Assembly: GCA_017527205.1 (NCBI GenBank)
Contig: JAFXQK010000007.1
Coordinates: 1-63,995, forward strand
DNA from: Lachnospiraceae bacterium
GTDB taxonomy: Bacteria; Bacillota; Clostridia; Lachnospirales; Lachnospiraceae
Reading direction: 5' to 3'
Length of the DNA: 63,995 nt
Below are positions 9,281 through 18,033 of the stretch, piece by piece; the first letter of the stretch is position 1; the number at the start of each line of letters is the position of its first letter. Made by a program: the position numbers and the translations under genes. The notes beneath the pieces are model-generated. The model was not told where the DNA came from. It searched no databases and saw nothing but the letters and a program-made list of their open reading frames with translations.

Positions 9281-9685
9281 CTAAATACATTTTATAAAAA
9301 AGTACTCATGAAAACCATCGGCTTCATTGAAGTAATGTCCGACTTCTTCATAGTCTAAGCTTTTATAAAATTCGTAGCCTTGCCAATCAAAAGTATCCAA
9401 ACGTATCAGATTTACCCCTAATTCTTTGGCCTGATGCTCCATTTCAGCCATTATTTTTCTTCCTATGCCTTGTCTTCGATATTGTTCAGCTACAAACATC
9501 GTATCCACATATAAAATATGAAAAGCTGACATGTATGCATTAAGTCCCCCGACCAGAATGCCGTCCAGCTCCATTCCTATATGTACACCACCGTCAAGAT
9601 GGTATTTAATGTACTCTCTGTTATACATCTCCAATTGGTCGTTAATATACTCCACCTGTTCTTCTGTTAAACTTATTAATTCCAT
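9281..9685 (-). CDS. GNAT family N-acetyltransferase
   Basis: A small 134-aa GNAT, close to the minimum for the fold. HILYVDTMFVAEQYRRQGIG (56-75) holds the catalytic strand and CoA loop RRQGIGRKI. IRLDTFDWQGYEFYKSLDY is motif B. The ending NEADGFHEYFFIKCI matches the short GNAT family that acts on small amines in Firmicutes, though the substrate is unknown. It lies just upstream of the broken GNAT at 8761, with a direct repeat of TTCAAGTTTGT in the gap-side sequence. Confidence 0.87.
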   Translation of the reverse strand: MELISLTEEQVEYINDQLEMYNREYIKYHLDGGVHIGMELDGILVGGLNAYMSAFHILYVDTMFVAEQYRRQGIGRKIMAEMEHQAKELGVNLIRLDTFDWQGYEFYKSLDYEEVGHYFNEADGFHEYFFIKCI

Positions 9686-9702
9686 ATTGTCTCCTCAAAT
9701 GC

Positions 9703-9864
9703 CGATTTACTTGGTTCTTGCGGTTTTCGATGCTTTTTTCTTCATTGTTCAACCGGAAAAGCATCGATTTACAAGATATTTGCAGTTTTCGCTGCTTATT
9801 TCTTCATCGCCCAGCTTAAAAAGCATCAAATTTCCTGATTTACGCGGATTTCGATGCTTTCAGC
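9703..9864. repeat. 62-bp tandem repeat, 2.6 copies, each with a hairpin
   Basis: Two full units (9703-9764, 9765-9826) and a partial third (9827-9864) recur with an exact 62-bp period and roughly three-quarters identity. Each opens with CGATTTAC and ends with AAAGCAT. Within the first unit, CGATGCTTTT and AAAAGCATCG are perfect inverted repeats, able to form a 10-bp stem. The block lies in the 340-bp gene-free stretch 9686-10024. The rest of that stretch shows no coding or promoter signal that I can support. Confidence 0.75.
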
Positions 9865-10024
9865 TCCGAAACCCGTCCATCTAACAATCATAAAAGGATG
9901 GATTCCGCCAAACTCCAATTAAGCAAGCCTCCATGACCTCAACAAATGCTGATTTGCGCTTTGACAAATGTTCCTCCATACTACAAGATTTATCATTACC
10001 AACTGATCTTGCCAAACAGCTTCG

Positions 10025-10429
10025 TCAACGGAAATATGAAATCATATTGCCTTCGCATATTGGTTTCATTCCAAAAGACCTGTAAAACTGATTATCTCTC
10101 TCGTCTTCCATATCGGTATTCACCTGGAACATACGCACGTGAACATATTTATCCCAAACCTTCTTGAACAGGGTTGTCCCGATTTTTTGTCGCTGATAAT
10201 CTGATTCAACAATGAGATCCTGCACAAATACAATATGCTCACCATCGCCGACACATCGAATAAAACCTACCAGCTTATCACCATCATATGCACCTAAGCA
10301 ATATAACGATTTTTCAAATGCCCTCTTCAGCGCTTCATCATCATGCAGGTATGCAGCCCAACTTTCCCCACGATAGATTTCCTTGATCCGTTCCAACTCT
10401 TCCGTTCCAAATTCTTTATAATCTATCAT
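10025..10429 (-). CDS. GNAT family N-acetyltransferase
   Basis: A 134-aa GNAT. FVQDLIVESDYQRQKIGTTLF contains the catalytic strand and a CoA loop RQKIGT (Lys in place of the usual Gly at the second position). Motif B is DNQFYRSFGM. I start at the ATG at 10429 because GGGGAG lies about 8 nt upstream; that ribosome site overlaps the alternative ATG at 10447, which itself has none. The N-terminus YKEFGTEELERIKEIYRG is a usual substrate-side helix. Substrate unknown. It is 31 bp from the TldE-like gene upstream and probably in its transcript. Confidence 0.87.
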   Translation of the reverse strand: MIDYKEFGTEELERIKEIYRGESWAAYLHDDEALKRAFEKSLYCLGAYDGDKLVGFIRCVGDGEHIVFVQDLIVESDYQRQKIGTTLFKKVWDKYVHVRMFQVNTDMEDERDNQFYRSFGMKPICEGNMISYFR

Positions 10430-10460
10430 GTTCTTCTTTCTCCCCATTCATTACTGGTTC

Positions 10461-11756
10461 TTATACACCCGCTACCGGAACGTCCTCAAAGCACATGGCA
10501 TACGGACCCACAAAATCGGCTGATTTCTGGATTTCTTTCGAGAAATGCATATTGGTCTGTGAATCAATGATGCTTCCGTTGATGGAACCACCGGTTACGG
10601 GCGTAACCTTTTCGCCGTCATACAGGAACGCAAGTCTGATCTCCCCGCCAAAGTGACCCGTGAAATCATCCAACTGGAAATCAGAGAAATTCACCACCCA
10701 AAGATATGGCTGCTTCTTCATGTCCTCAACGGACATCGTTCCAGGAGCCACGTTGACACAGCCGAAAAATCCGGTCGGTTCAATCCCTAAATATCTTGAG
10801 AAGCGTAATCCACCATAATAAGTCTTCAACACGCCGTTATCTAATAATTCGCATTCCTTCTGCCAGATTCCTTCGTTGCTTAAAGGCTCGGTAGGCACAA
10901 GAGTCATGCTTACCTTGTCACCCTTTATGTCTGCAAATTCGCCCTCTTCATTCAGAGCCTGCACGTTCTGCCCCACCTCAAACGTTGAATATCCTGCATA
11001 GATATAACCGGCTTGCGCTCTTCCGCTATAATAGCTAAAGACGTCATTTACATAGGAATCACTGATAATCACCCTATATTTTCCGGCCTTGGGAGCTTCC
11101 GTTGCCTTTGCTCTTTCAAGAGTGTATTCCAGCGTTTTACGAACCTTTGACTTTAAGGACTCGCAGTCAAGATCGTTATATCGAAAATCCTTATAGGTTT
11201 CTACGTCCTGAGGCTCCTTGCACTGTGCCACAAACTCTCCGCTGACATATCTCTTAACGTACCCTGAATCGATACCTGTTGATGATATGATTTCGACATT
11301 TATTTCATAGGCGAATACTTCCGCCGAGTTGATAAATACGTCTTTTCTGTTATCCTCTGCAAACAATGCCTTCGAAGTCTCCTCGCAACACTCTTCAAGA
11401 GTATGGTCAAACAGATTGGATTCCATTATTATGAATTTGTTTTCGGTACATTCCATAGGATCATACGCTGGGTTGCACACAAAGGATGCCGCAAGATATG
11501 CGCGGCTTAAGCTGGCATCAATCTCCGCATCCGTCATGCCGTTATAAACATATACGGAGGAATTTCCTTTCATCTCTTTGCCGTCTTTATCAAAGGTCCT
11601 GTAGACGTTTACATTATAGGTTATCGTGTTCTCCGCCCTCTTGCAATCCAGGCTCTTTTTCACAAAGAACATCTGAGCGCTTTGATAGGACGTAATATTG
11701 ATGATATATTCTTCAATGTGAAGCCTCTTTAATGAGGCCAGGATTTGTTCTTTCAT
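10461..11756 (-). CDS. TldE/PmbA-like metallopeptidase-related protein
   Basis: A 431-aa member of the TldD/TldE (PmbA) family; the pair forms a heteromeric protease that degrades unfolded peptides and matures some RiPPs. This copy has the family's C-terminal core (GTMSVEDMKKQPYLWVVNFS, then HFGGEIRLAFLYDGEKVTPVTGG) but lacks the HExxxH zinc motif, as TldE subunits do. The N-terminal half carries a beta-rich domain that is less conserved. It follows the metal-binding partner at 11912 by 155 bp, transcribed downstream. No precursor peptide gene was recognised nearby, so a peptide-maturation role is only a possibility. Confidence 0.85.
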   Translation of the reverse strand: MKEQILASLKRLHIEEYIINITSYQSAQMFFVKKSLDCKRAENTITYNVNVYRTFDKDGKEMKGNSSVYVYNGMTDAEIDASLSRAYLAASFVCNPAYDPMECTENKFIIMESNLFDHTLEECCEETSKALFAEDNRKDVFINSAEVFAYEINVEIISSTGIDSGYVKRYVSGEFVAQCKEPQDVETYKDFRYNDLDCESLKSKVRKTLEYTLERAKATEAPKAGKYRVIISDSYVNDVFSYYSGRAQAGYIYAGYSTFEVGQNVQALNEEGEFADIKGDKVSMTLVPTEPLSNEGIWQKECELLDNGVLKTYYGGLRFSRYLGIEPTGFFGCVNVAPGTMSVEDMKKQPYLWVVNFSDFQLDDFTGHFGGEIRLAFLYDGEKVTPVTGGSINGSIIDSQTNMHFSKEIQKSADFVGPYAMCFEDVPVAGV

Positions 11757-11911
11757 ATTGCACCTCGTTTTCTAATCTGTGATCATAAATCCGCAGACGC
11801 TTCTTCCTGCGTCCGTAAAGCTTTCCCATGCTTAGCTTTCATCGGCGCTTCCCCCGGATTTCCCCTTCCTGCGTCCGCACAGTTTTCCCTCTAGGAGCAG
11901 GCGTTTACTGA

Positions 11912-13342
11912 TTATCCCAAACGGATCCTCGCTTTGATATATGGGCCGCCGTCCGATACCTTGACCCACTCCTTATAGCCCTTGCCACAGTAACCAGTAC
12001 CACCAGCCTCAATACTGTCGGATATCATGGAAATGGACTTCAATAGATCAGGGACATAGCCCGTCAGAACGATTGGCGAAAAGATCTTTCCCGTCAGCTT
12101 ACCATCCTTGATTTCCCTGGCGATGTCAACCATGAGCTGAATTCCCCAGTTTTTAGGATCTTCCATGCCTGAGGAAGCCTGGCAGAGCAAGAATCCGTAT
12201 TTAACGGAGGCGATCATGTCCTCCACCTTGCTGGTACCTGCCTCAAAGATGGTATTGGTCATTCTGGTATACGCTTTTCTTGTGGTATCCTGGCGTCTGC
12301 CGTTGCCTGTCCCTGCCACGCCCAAATGCATGGCTGACTGGGCATCGCAGATTCCAGTTTTCAGGATTCCTTTATCGATAATAATGGTATCATGGGCAAG
12401 TACGCCTTCATCATCGAAAAAATATGTGGCTACCTGAGGGATGGTACATGCACCGTCGTGCATGGTGATCAGCTCAGAGGCTACCTGCTTTCCGATAAAC
12501 TCCTGCGCCTGCGCCCTGTCCTTTACGAACATGTCCATTTCCACGCCGTGTCCAAATGCTTCATGAACGATCATTCCGGTTACGTCGGGCTCACAGATGC
12601 AGTCATATTCGCCGGGAATCATCTGCTCAGCCGAAAGAAGCTCGATCGCCGTCTTACATGCATCCTCGAGTTTACTCTCCAAGGTATCCAGCACTTCTAT
12701 GCCGCCCAGCATGGAAACGGGCTTATATCCGTTCTGGATTTCCTCTCCATCCTTTGCCATGGCTACGATATAACCACAGGACCACATCACGTTCTGCGTG
12801 AGATCCTTATTCCTGGACAAGAACATCTTTGAGTACTTCTGATAAGAGAAGGCCACGCTACAGTCTATGATCTTCTCATCATAGGCACGCCCCTTTTCCG
12901 AGATACGCGTTAATAGATCAATGATGTTATTATCGCCCTTTTCTTCAGGGTCAACCTCATACTCCGTACTCTCATTGATATAGAGCTTCTCATCCTCAAC
13001 ACCGTCAAAGCTGAAAGCAGTAACCCCTTCAGGCAAAGTCTTTCCAAGTGTATCCAATCTTTTGGTGATCTCATCAAATACTGCATCCACAGTATCGTCT
13101 TCTATGGCGCTGAAGCTGTACTCCGCAGCCTTACCGTTATCATATACCTTCACGCAGAATCCGCGCTCCGATAATGTTCCGTCCTCAGAAATATTGGTAC
13201 CTGTCTTAGATACGCGATAATTAGTGCTCTTTGAGTCATTTGCAAGAATGGATGCGTATTCATACCTGGCAAGAAGCTTATCAAGCAGTTTTTTCAGTAT
13301 TGATTTTTTAAGTTTTAGATATTCACTTTCTTTTACTTTCAT
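11912..13342 (-). CDS. TldD-like metallopeptidase, catalytic subunit
   Basis: A 476-aa zinc peptidase of the TldD family. The metal and catalytic motif HEAFGHGVEMD is at residues 260-270 (two His and one Glu), followed by GKQVASELITMHDGACTIPQ and a distal AGTGNGRRQ loop, all hallmarks. Start at ATG 13342, which has AAGGA about 6 nt upstream; an in-frame ATG at 13423 would overlap the tatD stop and adds 27 unconserved residues. Together with the TldE-like protein it should form the protease complex in the cytoplasm. TatD lies directly upstream (80-bp gap), as if co-transcribed. Confidence 0.9.
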   Translation of the reverse strand: MKVKESEYLKLKKSILKKLLDKLLARYEYASILANDSKSTNYRVSKTGTNISEDGTLSERGFCVKVYDNGKAAEYSFSAIEDDTVDAVFDEITKRLDTLGKTLPEGVTAFSFDGVEDEKLYINESTEYEVDPEEKGDNNIIDLLTRISEKGRAYDEKIIDCSVAFSYQKYSKMFLSRNKDLTQNVMWSCGYIVAMAKDGEEIQNGYKPVSMLGGIEVLDTLESKLEDACKTAIELLSAEQMIPGEYDCICEPDVTGMIVHEAFGHGVEMDMFVKDRAQAQEFIGKQVASELITMHDGACTIPQVATYFFDDEGVLAHDTIIIDKGILKTGICDAQSAMHLGVAGTGNGRRQDTTRKAYTRMTNTIFEAGTSKVEDMIASVKYGFLLCQASSGMEDPKNWGIQLMVDIAREIKDGKLTGKIFSPIVLTGYVPDLLKSISMISDSIEAGGTGYCGKGYKEWVKVSDGGPYIKARIRLG

Positions 13343-13422
13343 TTCTTCGTCCTTTCTTATTTTTTGTATGAAACATATGCTCTTTGTATCTGCGTCCCCA
13401 ATTTTTTCATGTCTTACGACCA

Positions 13423-14196
13423 TTATATCCTAAAAAACGCTTCCGTGTTCTCTTTCACGGCCGAAATCAGTTCCTCTTCATTCACGCGCATATTCTTTGC
13501 AAGCTCCGTCGCAACGTATTTGATATTCTGCGGCACATTCGTGCGGTCTAAGCCCTTTATGTTCCGCGGCGTGAGATAGGGTGCATCCGTCTCTATCATG
13601 ATCCGGTTCAGTGGAATATATTTTACTGCTTCCCGCAGCGCCCCGCCGCGCCTTTCATCGCAGATCCAACCTGTGATCCCAATGAAAAATCCCATGTCGA
13701 GGTATCTTTGCAGCGTCTCCTTTGTCCCGGTAAAGCAATGGACTACGGAGTGCTTGCAGATATCGCCATGCTTCTTAAATCTGGCAATAAAGTCATCCGC
13801 TGCCTCTCTCTCATGCAAAAATAACGGCTTACTGCACTCCTCCGCGATTTTGATCTGGTGCTCAAAGCATCGCAATTGATTCTCACGTGTTGAAAACATT
13901 CTGTCATAGTCCAGACCGCATTCCCCCACGGCAACAATCTTGTCATTCCCAGAAACGATCTCACGGATTCGCGCAAAATCCTCGCCCCTCGCGCGATCTG
14001 CTCCGTGCGGGTGAATGCCGCAGGTGCCGTAGCAATCATGCTCTTTGACAAATGTATTCACACTTTCGCTGCTTCGCATGTCGGATCCCGTTAGGATACA
14101 ACTGACGCCTTCCACAGCCGCGTCATTAATTATTTTTTCCGGCTCTCGAAACTGTTTACAAAACAGGTTCAAGCCGATGTCATAGTACTTTATCAT
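13423..14196 (-). CDS. tatD: TatD family DNase/metal-dependent hydrolase
   Basis: A 257-aa TIM-barrel metal-dependent nuclease of the TatD family (3'-5' exonuclease and DNA-repair role in E. coli). It opens YYDIGLNL, the variant used by E. coli TatD itself rather than the DxHxH of YcfH-type paralogues. It then shows CGIHPHG, VAVGECGLDYDRMFST, VVHCFTGTKE, IGITGWICDERRG and MIETDAPYLTPR, which supply the metal ligands. The match across the whole length favours true TatD over its paralogues. Its stop lies 80 bp from the TldD start. Confidence 0.93.
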   Translation of the reverse strand: MIKYYDIGLNLFCKQFREPEKIINDAAVEGVSCILTGSDMRSSESVNTFVKEHDCYGTCGIHPHGADRARGEDFARIREIVSGNDKIVAVGECGLDYDRMFSTRENQLRCFEHQIKIAEECSKPLFLHEREAADDFIARFKKHGDICKHSVVHCFTGTKETLQRYLDMGFFIGITGWICDERRGGALREAVKYIPLNRIMIETDAPYLTPRNIKGLDRTNVPQNIKYVATELAKNMRVNEEELISAVKENTEAFFRI

Positions 14197-14228
14197 CTTT
14201 CTCTTTCCTCATTATGCCATCTCGTCTT

Positions 14229-15029
14229 TTATGGCATTTTCATGCCCTGTATGATCATGGAAAGAGGAAAAGCCCTGCGATCAACGGCGGTAAAGCCTCC
14301 GCTAATGTCATAGTCAAACTCCTTCAGTCCCGTGATCACGATTCCATTCACACACATCCCCGTCATGATCTCCGACATGGAATGGGTAAAATCAGTAAAT
14401 GTCATAGATTCATAGCATTTTTGCGTCATATAGTACATGCCGCCGTTACTGGTCCATTGATGCTCGAAATAGGAATAATGGCATTCCAAAGCATGATCTG
14501 GATCATAGGGTTCATCTCCCGCCGTGGCAAGCATATTCGTGCAGGGGTGTTGTTCATTGATCACAATCGCAGCTCCCGGCTTCATGCACTTTGCCACGAT
14601 AGCAAAGAAACGCTTCAGATCCTCAAACCAGCAGAGTGCACCAATAGTGATGATCACTAGGTCAAACTGCTCCTTGTAACGGTCGTCGATGTCATAAATG
14701 TTGGCAGCCACGAATTCGCAGGGTAAACCCAGTTCCTTTGCCTTTTCATTGGCAAAGGCAACCTGATTTTCAGCGATATCGAAGCCAACTCCCTTTTTTG
14801 CTTTTCCGCTTTTTACCAGAGAAAGCAGCTCTCGCCCGTTATAGCAGCAAAACTGGCCGATGACCTTTCCTTCTAAGTTCATTGATCTAAGTACGTCCTT
14901 CGTCTCCTGATGGAAGAACACATAATCTTCCTTGCCTATTTTTTCTACAACATCCGCGCCCCAAGAAGCATCTCTATTATCAAATGCTTCCTCCCACGCG
15001 GCCTTATTTCCTTCTATATATTTTTCCAT
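14229..15029 (-). CDS. Class I SAM-dependent methyltransferase
   Basis: A 266-aa Rossmann methyltransferase. Motif I is unusual: GKVIGQFCCYNGRELLSL instead of a GxGxG loop, with acidic motif II at GVGFDIAENQVAFA. FDLVIITIGALCWFEDLKRFF is the post-motif strand. This form belongs to a set of uncharacterised small-molecule methyltransferases in Firmicutes. The C-terminal half (TSNGGMYYMTQKCYESMTFTDFTHSM) would form the substrate cap. It lies about 30 bp upstream of tatD with a close gap. Substrate unknown. Confidence 0.87.
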   Translation of the reverse strand: MEKYIEGNKAAWEEAFDNRDASWGADVVEKIGKEDYVFFHQETKDVLRSMNLEGKVIGQFCCYNGRELLSLVKSGKAKKGVGFDIAENQVAFANEKAKELGLPCEFVAANIYDIDDRYKEQFDLVIITIGALCWFEDLKRFFAIVAKCMKPGAAIVINEQHPCTNMLATAGDEPYDPDHALECHYSYFEHQWTSNGGMYYMTQKCYESMTFTDFTHSMSEIMTGMCVNGIVITGLKEFDYDISGGFTAVDRRAFPLSMIIQGMKMP

Positions 15030-15105
15030 TTTAGTACTCCTCTAAAATCTCATAATTTGTAATCGTTTCTTACGATACGTCCGGTCCTGCAAATGGTAAG
15101 CTTCC

Positions 15106-16545
15106 TTACGGCACATCCGGCTTCTTCGCCAAATACAGTACATAGGTATCCCAAAACTCGACCTTGTCTCCTCCCTGAAGCACCGCGTTGCGAAGTCCCT
15201 CAAAGAATTTTGTCTTGTAAGGCTCCGGAAGCATCATGTGATCACTGTGCGTTCCACAGTAAGCTACGTATTCGTCCGCGTTGAAAACACGCTTTCCGTG
15301 AAAGTCGTGCCTTACCAGATCTGCATAGCCATAGTCCGTCGCATGAAGATAGTCAAAGGGCTCCTTCATATCCTTATACAGCGTCACGGGCTTGTAGTAC
15401 TCCGCATATACCTTCTGAATGCTCTGAAACAGCTCCTCGTTTGGCGTCTTATAGTCCCCGATCAGGAACGCCATTGCCAGCGTTCCGCCCGGCTTTAACA
15501 GTTCAAAGGTTTTGGAAAACGCAACCCGCTCCGGAATCCACTGAATTGTCGCCGCAGAGAAGATCAGGTCAAACCTTTGCTCCCCAAAATCATGGGTGAT
15601 AAAGTCGTCGTTGACAATGTCGAAATTCGGGAAGCTCCCAAACTTTTCTTTCATCTTCCGGTACAAATGCTCACCAAGCTCGATCGCATGATATTCGCAG
15701 CCGGTACGTAAGATTGGCTCCGTCGCCTGTCCGGTTCCCGGTCCGATCTCTAGCACTCTCTTTCCGGGACCCAATGCAGTCGCATGGATCAAATGCTCGA
15801 AAAGCTCCGCGCTGTAACGGGGACGAAACCGGTCAAATTTTTCTGGGATCGTGTCAAAAACCCTTCGAAACTCGTCCTTTTCCAGTTCCTTTATGCCCTC
15901 CTCCGTAAGGGGCTGCAGCTTTCTGTTTTCCACGCGCCAGATGTTTCCCACGACGTCGGTCTGTCCCGCTTTGATAAAGAAGGCGCTCATGTCCTCCATG
16001 GCATATACAACGCGGTCCTCAGACATGCGAAGCGTCTGTTCGTACCTCCAAGAATCCTGCGGATCATGGTGGCAACTCACCGTAATATTGGTAAGCCCCA
16101 GTCCCTCAAAGGGCTCCATGGATTCAAAGAAATCCACCGTGATTCTTGCCATGTTCATCGATCCCGCGCTCACGCCAAAGATTGCGGCGTGACAGCCGCG
16201 AAGTGCCTCCAGGCACCCTTTCTCGCGGATCAGCGCAAGCTGTTCCTCACATACGCCGCCGCCCATAAGAAAGATGCAGTCGGCATTCGTCACAAGCTCC
16301 TTCGCCTCGGAAGGGTCCGTTCGCTGATCGATCACGCAGTGCTTTTCAAAGGGCAGGCCCTGCTCTGCGAACATCTCATACATTCCGTCTGAGTCGCTGT
16401 CATTTTGTGCATAGTCAAGCGGACAAGCCGTGATAAACACGATGCTCTTCCTCCGTGTCAGCTCCTTGCGCAGCCGCTTCGTGATTTCCCCCGAAAAATG
16501 ATGGTCCGGAAATCCGCTGAACACCGCCAAAAATTCATTTCTCAT
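15106..16545 (-). CDS. Fusion: peptidase-E-like (S51) domain plus SAM methyltransferase
   Basis: A 479-aa two-domain protein. Residues 1 to about 205 match the type 1 glutamine amidotransferase-like/peptidase E family: IFLMGGGVCEEQL (91-103) and the nucleophile elbow FGVSAGSMNMA with Ser126; MSAFFIKAG fits the end of that domain. Residues about 230-479 are a class I methyltransferase with VLEIGPGTG at 264-272 and FDLIFSAATIQWIPE as the trans-aconitate-methyltransferase-like motif. Start at ATG 16545 with GGGGA upstream; the longer in-frame start at 16599 adds 18 non-conserved residues. Activities are known separately for each family; this combination is unfamiliar to me. Confidence 0.88.
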   Translation of the reverse strand: MRNEFLAVFSGFPDHHFSGEITKRLRKELTRRKSIVFITACPLDYAQNDSDSDGMYEMFAEQGLPFEKHCVIDQRTDPSEAKELVTNADCIFLMGGGVCEEQLALIREKGCLEALRGCHAAIFGVSAGSMNMARITVDFFESMEPFEGLGLTNITVSCHHDPQDSWRYEQTLRMSEDRVVYAMEDMSAFFIKAGQTDVVGNIWRVENRKLQPLTEEGIKELEKDEFRRVFDTIPEKFDRFRPRYSAELFEHLIHATALGPGKRVLEIGPGTGQATEPILRTGCEYHAIELGEHLYRKMKEKFGSFPNFDIVNDDFITHDFGEQRFDLIFSAATIQWIPERVAFSKTFELLKPGGTLAMAFLIGDYKTPNEELFQSIQKVYAEYYKPVTLYKDMKEPFDYLHATDYGYADLVRHDFHGKRVFNADEYVAYCGTHSDHMMLPEPYKTKFFEGLRNAVLQGGDKVEFWDTYVLYLAKKPDVP

Positions 16546-16655
16546 CTTATTCCCCCAATGTATTCTTATCTGATTCAAAATACCCCAGAAACACCCCAAT
16601 CCATGCCAATCTTCTTGAAAATCAGGGGATCTCTTTTACTCCATCCACCGATATG

Positions 16656-17831
16656 TTAAAAATGCTCTCCGACAAAGATCTTCTTCTCTAAAAATACACG
16701 CCTTAGCAATTCTTCCTTCGCATTCACGGTCACGTCTTTTCTTAGCATTGCCTCATCCAGATTGAGGCACCCGACTGCCAGCTGTGCCAGCGCGCGTTCA
16801 TTTAATTCAATGTCTGCCTTCTCTTTTCTGCTCGCCTTGACGCCATTGGCCTGCACGCGGTAGGTTGCATTATTCTGCGAGATCAGTTCGTCAGACACCT
16901 TGATCGTAAAATCGCAGTCAGCAGGCTTGTAGATTGCCTCTAAAAGCTTCTTGGCATTGATCACCCTGACCATGAAATTCTGTTGCGGGATCTTTTCAAT
17001 GTCATAGGCAAGAGGCGATTGCACAATGCGAAGCAAGTCAATTCCCTTTGGCAGGGTCAACTTGATGGTGCCATAGTCTGCCTCAAATCTTGCAAGGAAG
17101 CCCAAGATGGCATGGAAACCGTCGCGCCCCGTCCAAGCACATTCCTCCACCTCCAAAATGGCAGCGGGATCATGTCGAATATCCGTGAAAATAACATAGG
17201 CAATGGGCTTTCCATCCTGCTTCATCACATAGGAAAACTTCCTGTCAATGTAGGGCTTGTCGACCTTTAGGTGCCCTTGCATTTGCTCCTCCGTGCGCGC
17301 CAAGGCCATGTTAAACTGCGGTGCAAATGCATTGTACACCGTCATAAAATCCGTCACGGGATCTCCCATGTTCCACCTAGAAACCTCGCCGTCAAAGCGA
17401 TAGTTGCAAAGAAGTCCAGGCGCTAAGGAATATTCGTTCCAGGCTGGCACCACCTCATAGCCCTGCTTTCGATAAAACTCATGTTTAAAGGGATACAGCG
17501 CTGAAAGCACCTCACCATCCTTATATGCTGCCGGAAGCAATTCCTTGAAGATTGCCCTGATTACGCCCTTGTTACGATATTCAGGAAGCGTTGCAACGGC
17601 TCCGATACCGCCCGTTCTCACGGTCTTCCCGTCCAAATAAAAATCATATTTATGATTGAGAATTCTGCCCATCAGCGCGCCATTTTCATCAAAGGCACCC
17701 CAATCCTCTTTCGTGTCAGCCTCATAAATGGCCCTCTCTGCCTCCGGATCCTCCACCCGCATGTGGAAGCAATAAACGGCCGTCAAATACGCGTCAAATC
17801 TCTCTTTTCCTTCCAGTTTCTTGATCTTCAT
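16656..17831 (-). CDS. Eis-like GNAT acetyltransferase
   Basis: A 391-aa protein of the Eis family, which acetylates multiple amines of aminoglycosides, peptides or proteins. The N-terminal GNAT domain holds IGAVATLPEYRNKGVIRAIF (CoA loop RNKGVI). A second GNAT-like domain and a C-terminal SCP2-like region follow (DCDFTIKVSDELISQNNATY). The protein ends GEHF; in Eis the C-terminal carboxylate acts in catalysis, so a conserved extreme end is expected. Start at ATG 17831, with AAAGGTG 6 nt upstream. Length equals the family norm (about 400). No drug substrate can be assumed. Confidence 0.88.
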   Translation of the reverse strand: MKIKKLEGKERFDAYLTAVYCFHMRVEDPEAERAIYEADTKEDWGAFDENGALMGRILNHKYDFYLDGKTVRTGGIGAVATLPEYRNKGVIRAIFKELLPAAYKDGEVLSALYPFKHEFYRKQGYEVVPAWNEYSLAPGLLCNYRFDGEVSRWNMGDPVTDFMTVYNAFAPQFNMALARTEEQMQGHLKVDKPYIDRKFSYVMKQDGKPIAYVIFTDIRHDPAAILEVEECAWTGRDGFHAILGFLARFEADYGTIKLTLPKGIDLLRIVQSPLAYDIEKIPQQNFMVRVINAKKLLEAIYKPADCDFTIKVSDELISQNNATYRVQANGVKASRKEKADIELNERALAQLAVGCLNLDEAMLRKDVTVNAKEELLRRVFLEKKIFVGEHF

Positions 17832-17852
17832 TCTCATCACCTTTCGTATCAA

Positions 17853-18023
17853 CTAAATGAGCTCATATTCCATCATCTCGTACTTGAGCTGGCTTCCCTC
17901 ATTGATTTCAGCAGGCAACAATGCTCTTGCCACAAGCTTTAAATCATCTGATTCTATGTCCGTCCTCTTAAGATTTGCATAATCTCCTTCAATGCTCACG
18001 ACAACATAATACTTTGTTCCCAT
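17853..18023 (-). CDS. 56-aa DUF3006-like small protein
   Basis: A very short gene starting at ATG 18023 with a perfect AAGGAGG 5 nt upstream, which decides the start (a longer reading frame to 18161 overlaps the GNAT gene). The protein MGTKYYVVVSIEGDYANL... resembles DUF3006 proteins in the segments SIEGDYANL and ARALLPAEINEGS, a small beta fold of unknown role. It follows the GNAT at 18034 by 10 bp and is followed after 21 bp by the Eis-like gene, so it is probably co-transcribed. Confidence 0.72.
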   Translation of the reverse strand: MGTKYYVVVSIEGDYANLKRTDIESDDLKLVARALLPAEINEGSQLKYEMMEYELI

Positions 18024-18033
18024 GTCTGCCTCC

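Noticed and set aside
11803..11889. A 25-bp direct repeat (CTTCCTGCGTCCG...) spaced 62 bp apart between the TldD and TldE genes
   Set aside because: The 62-bp spacing matches the tandem repeat at 9703 only by chance: sequences between the copies are unrelated, and the copies have four mismatches.
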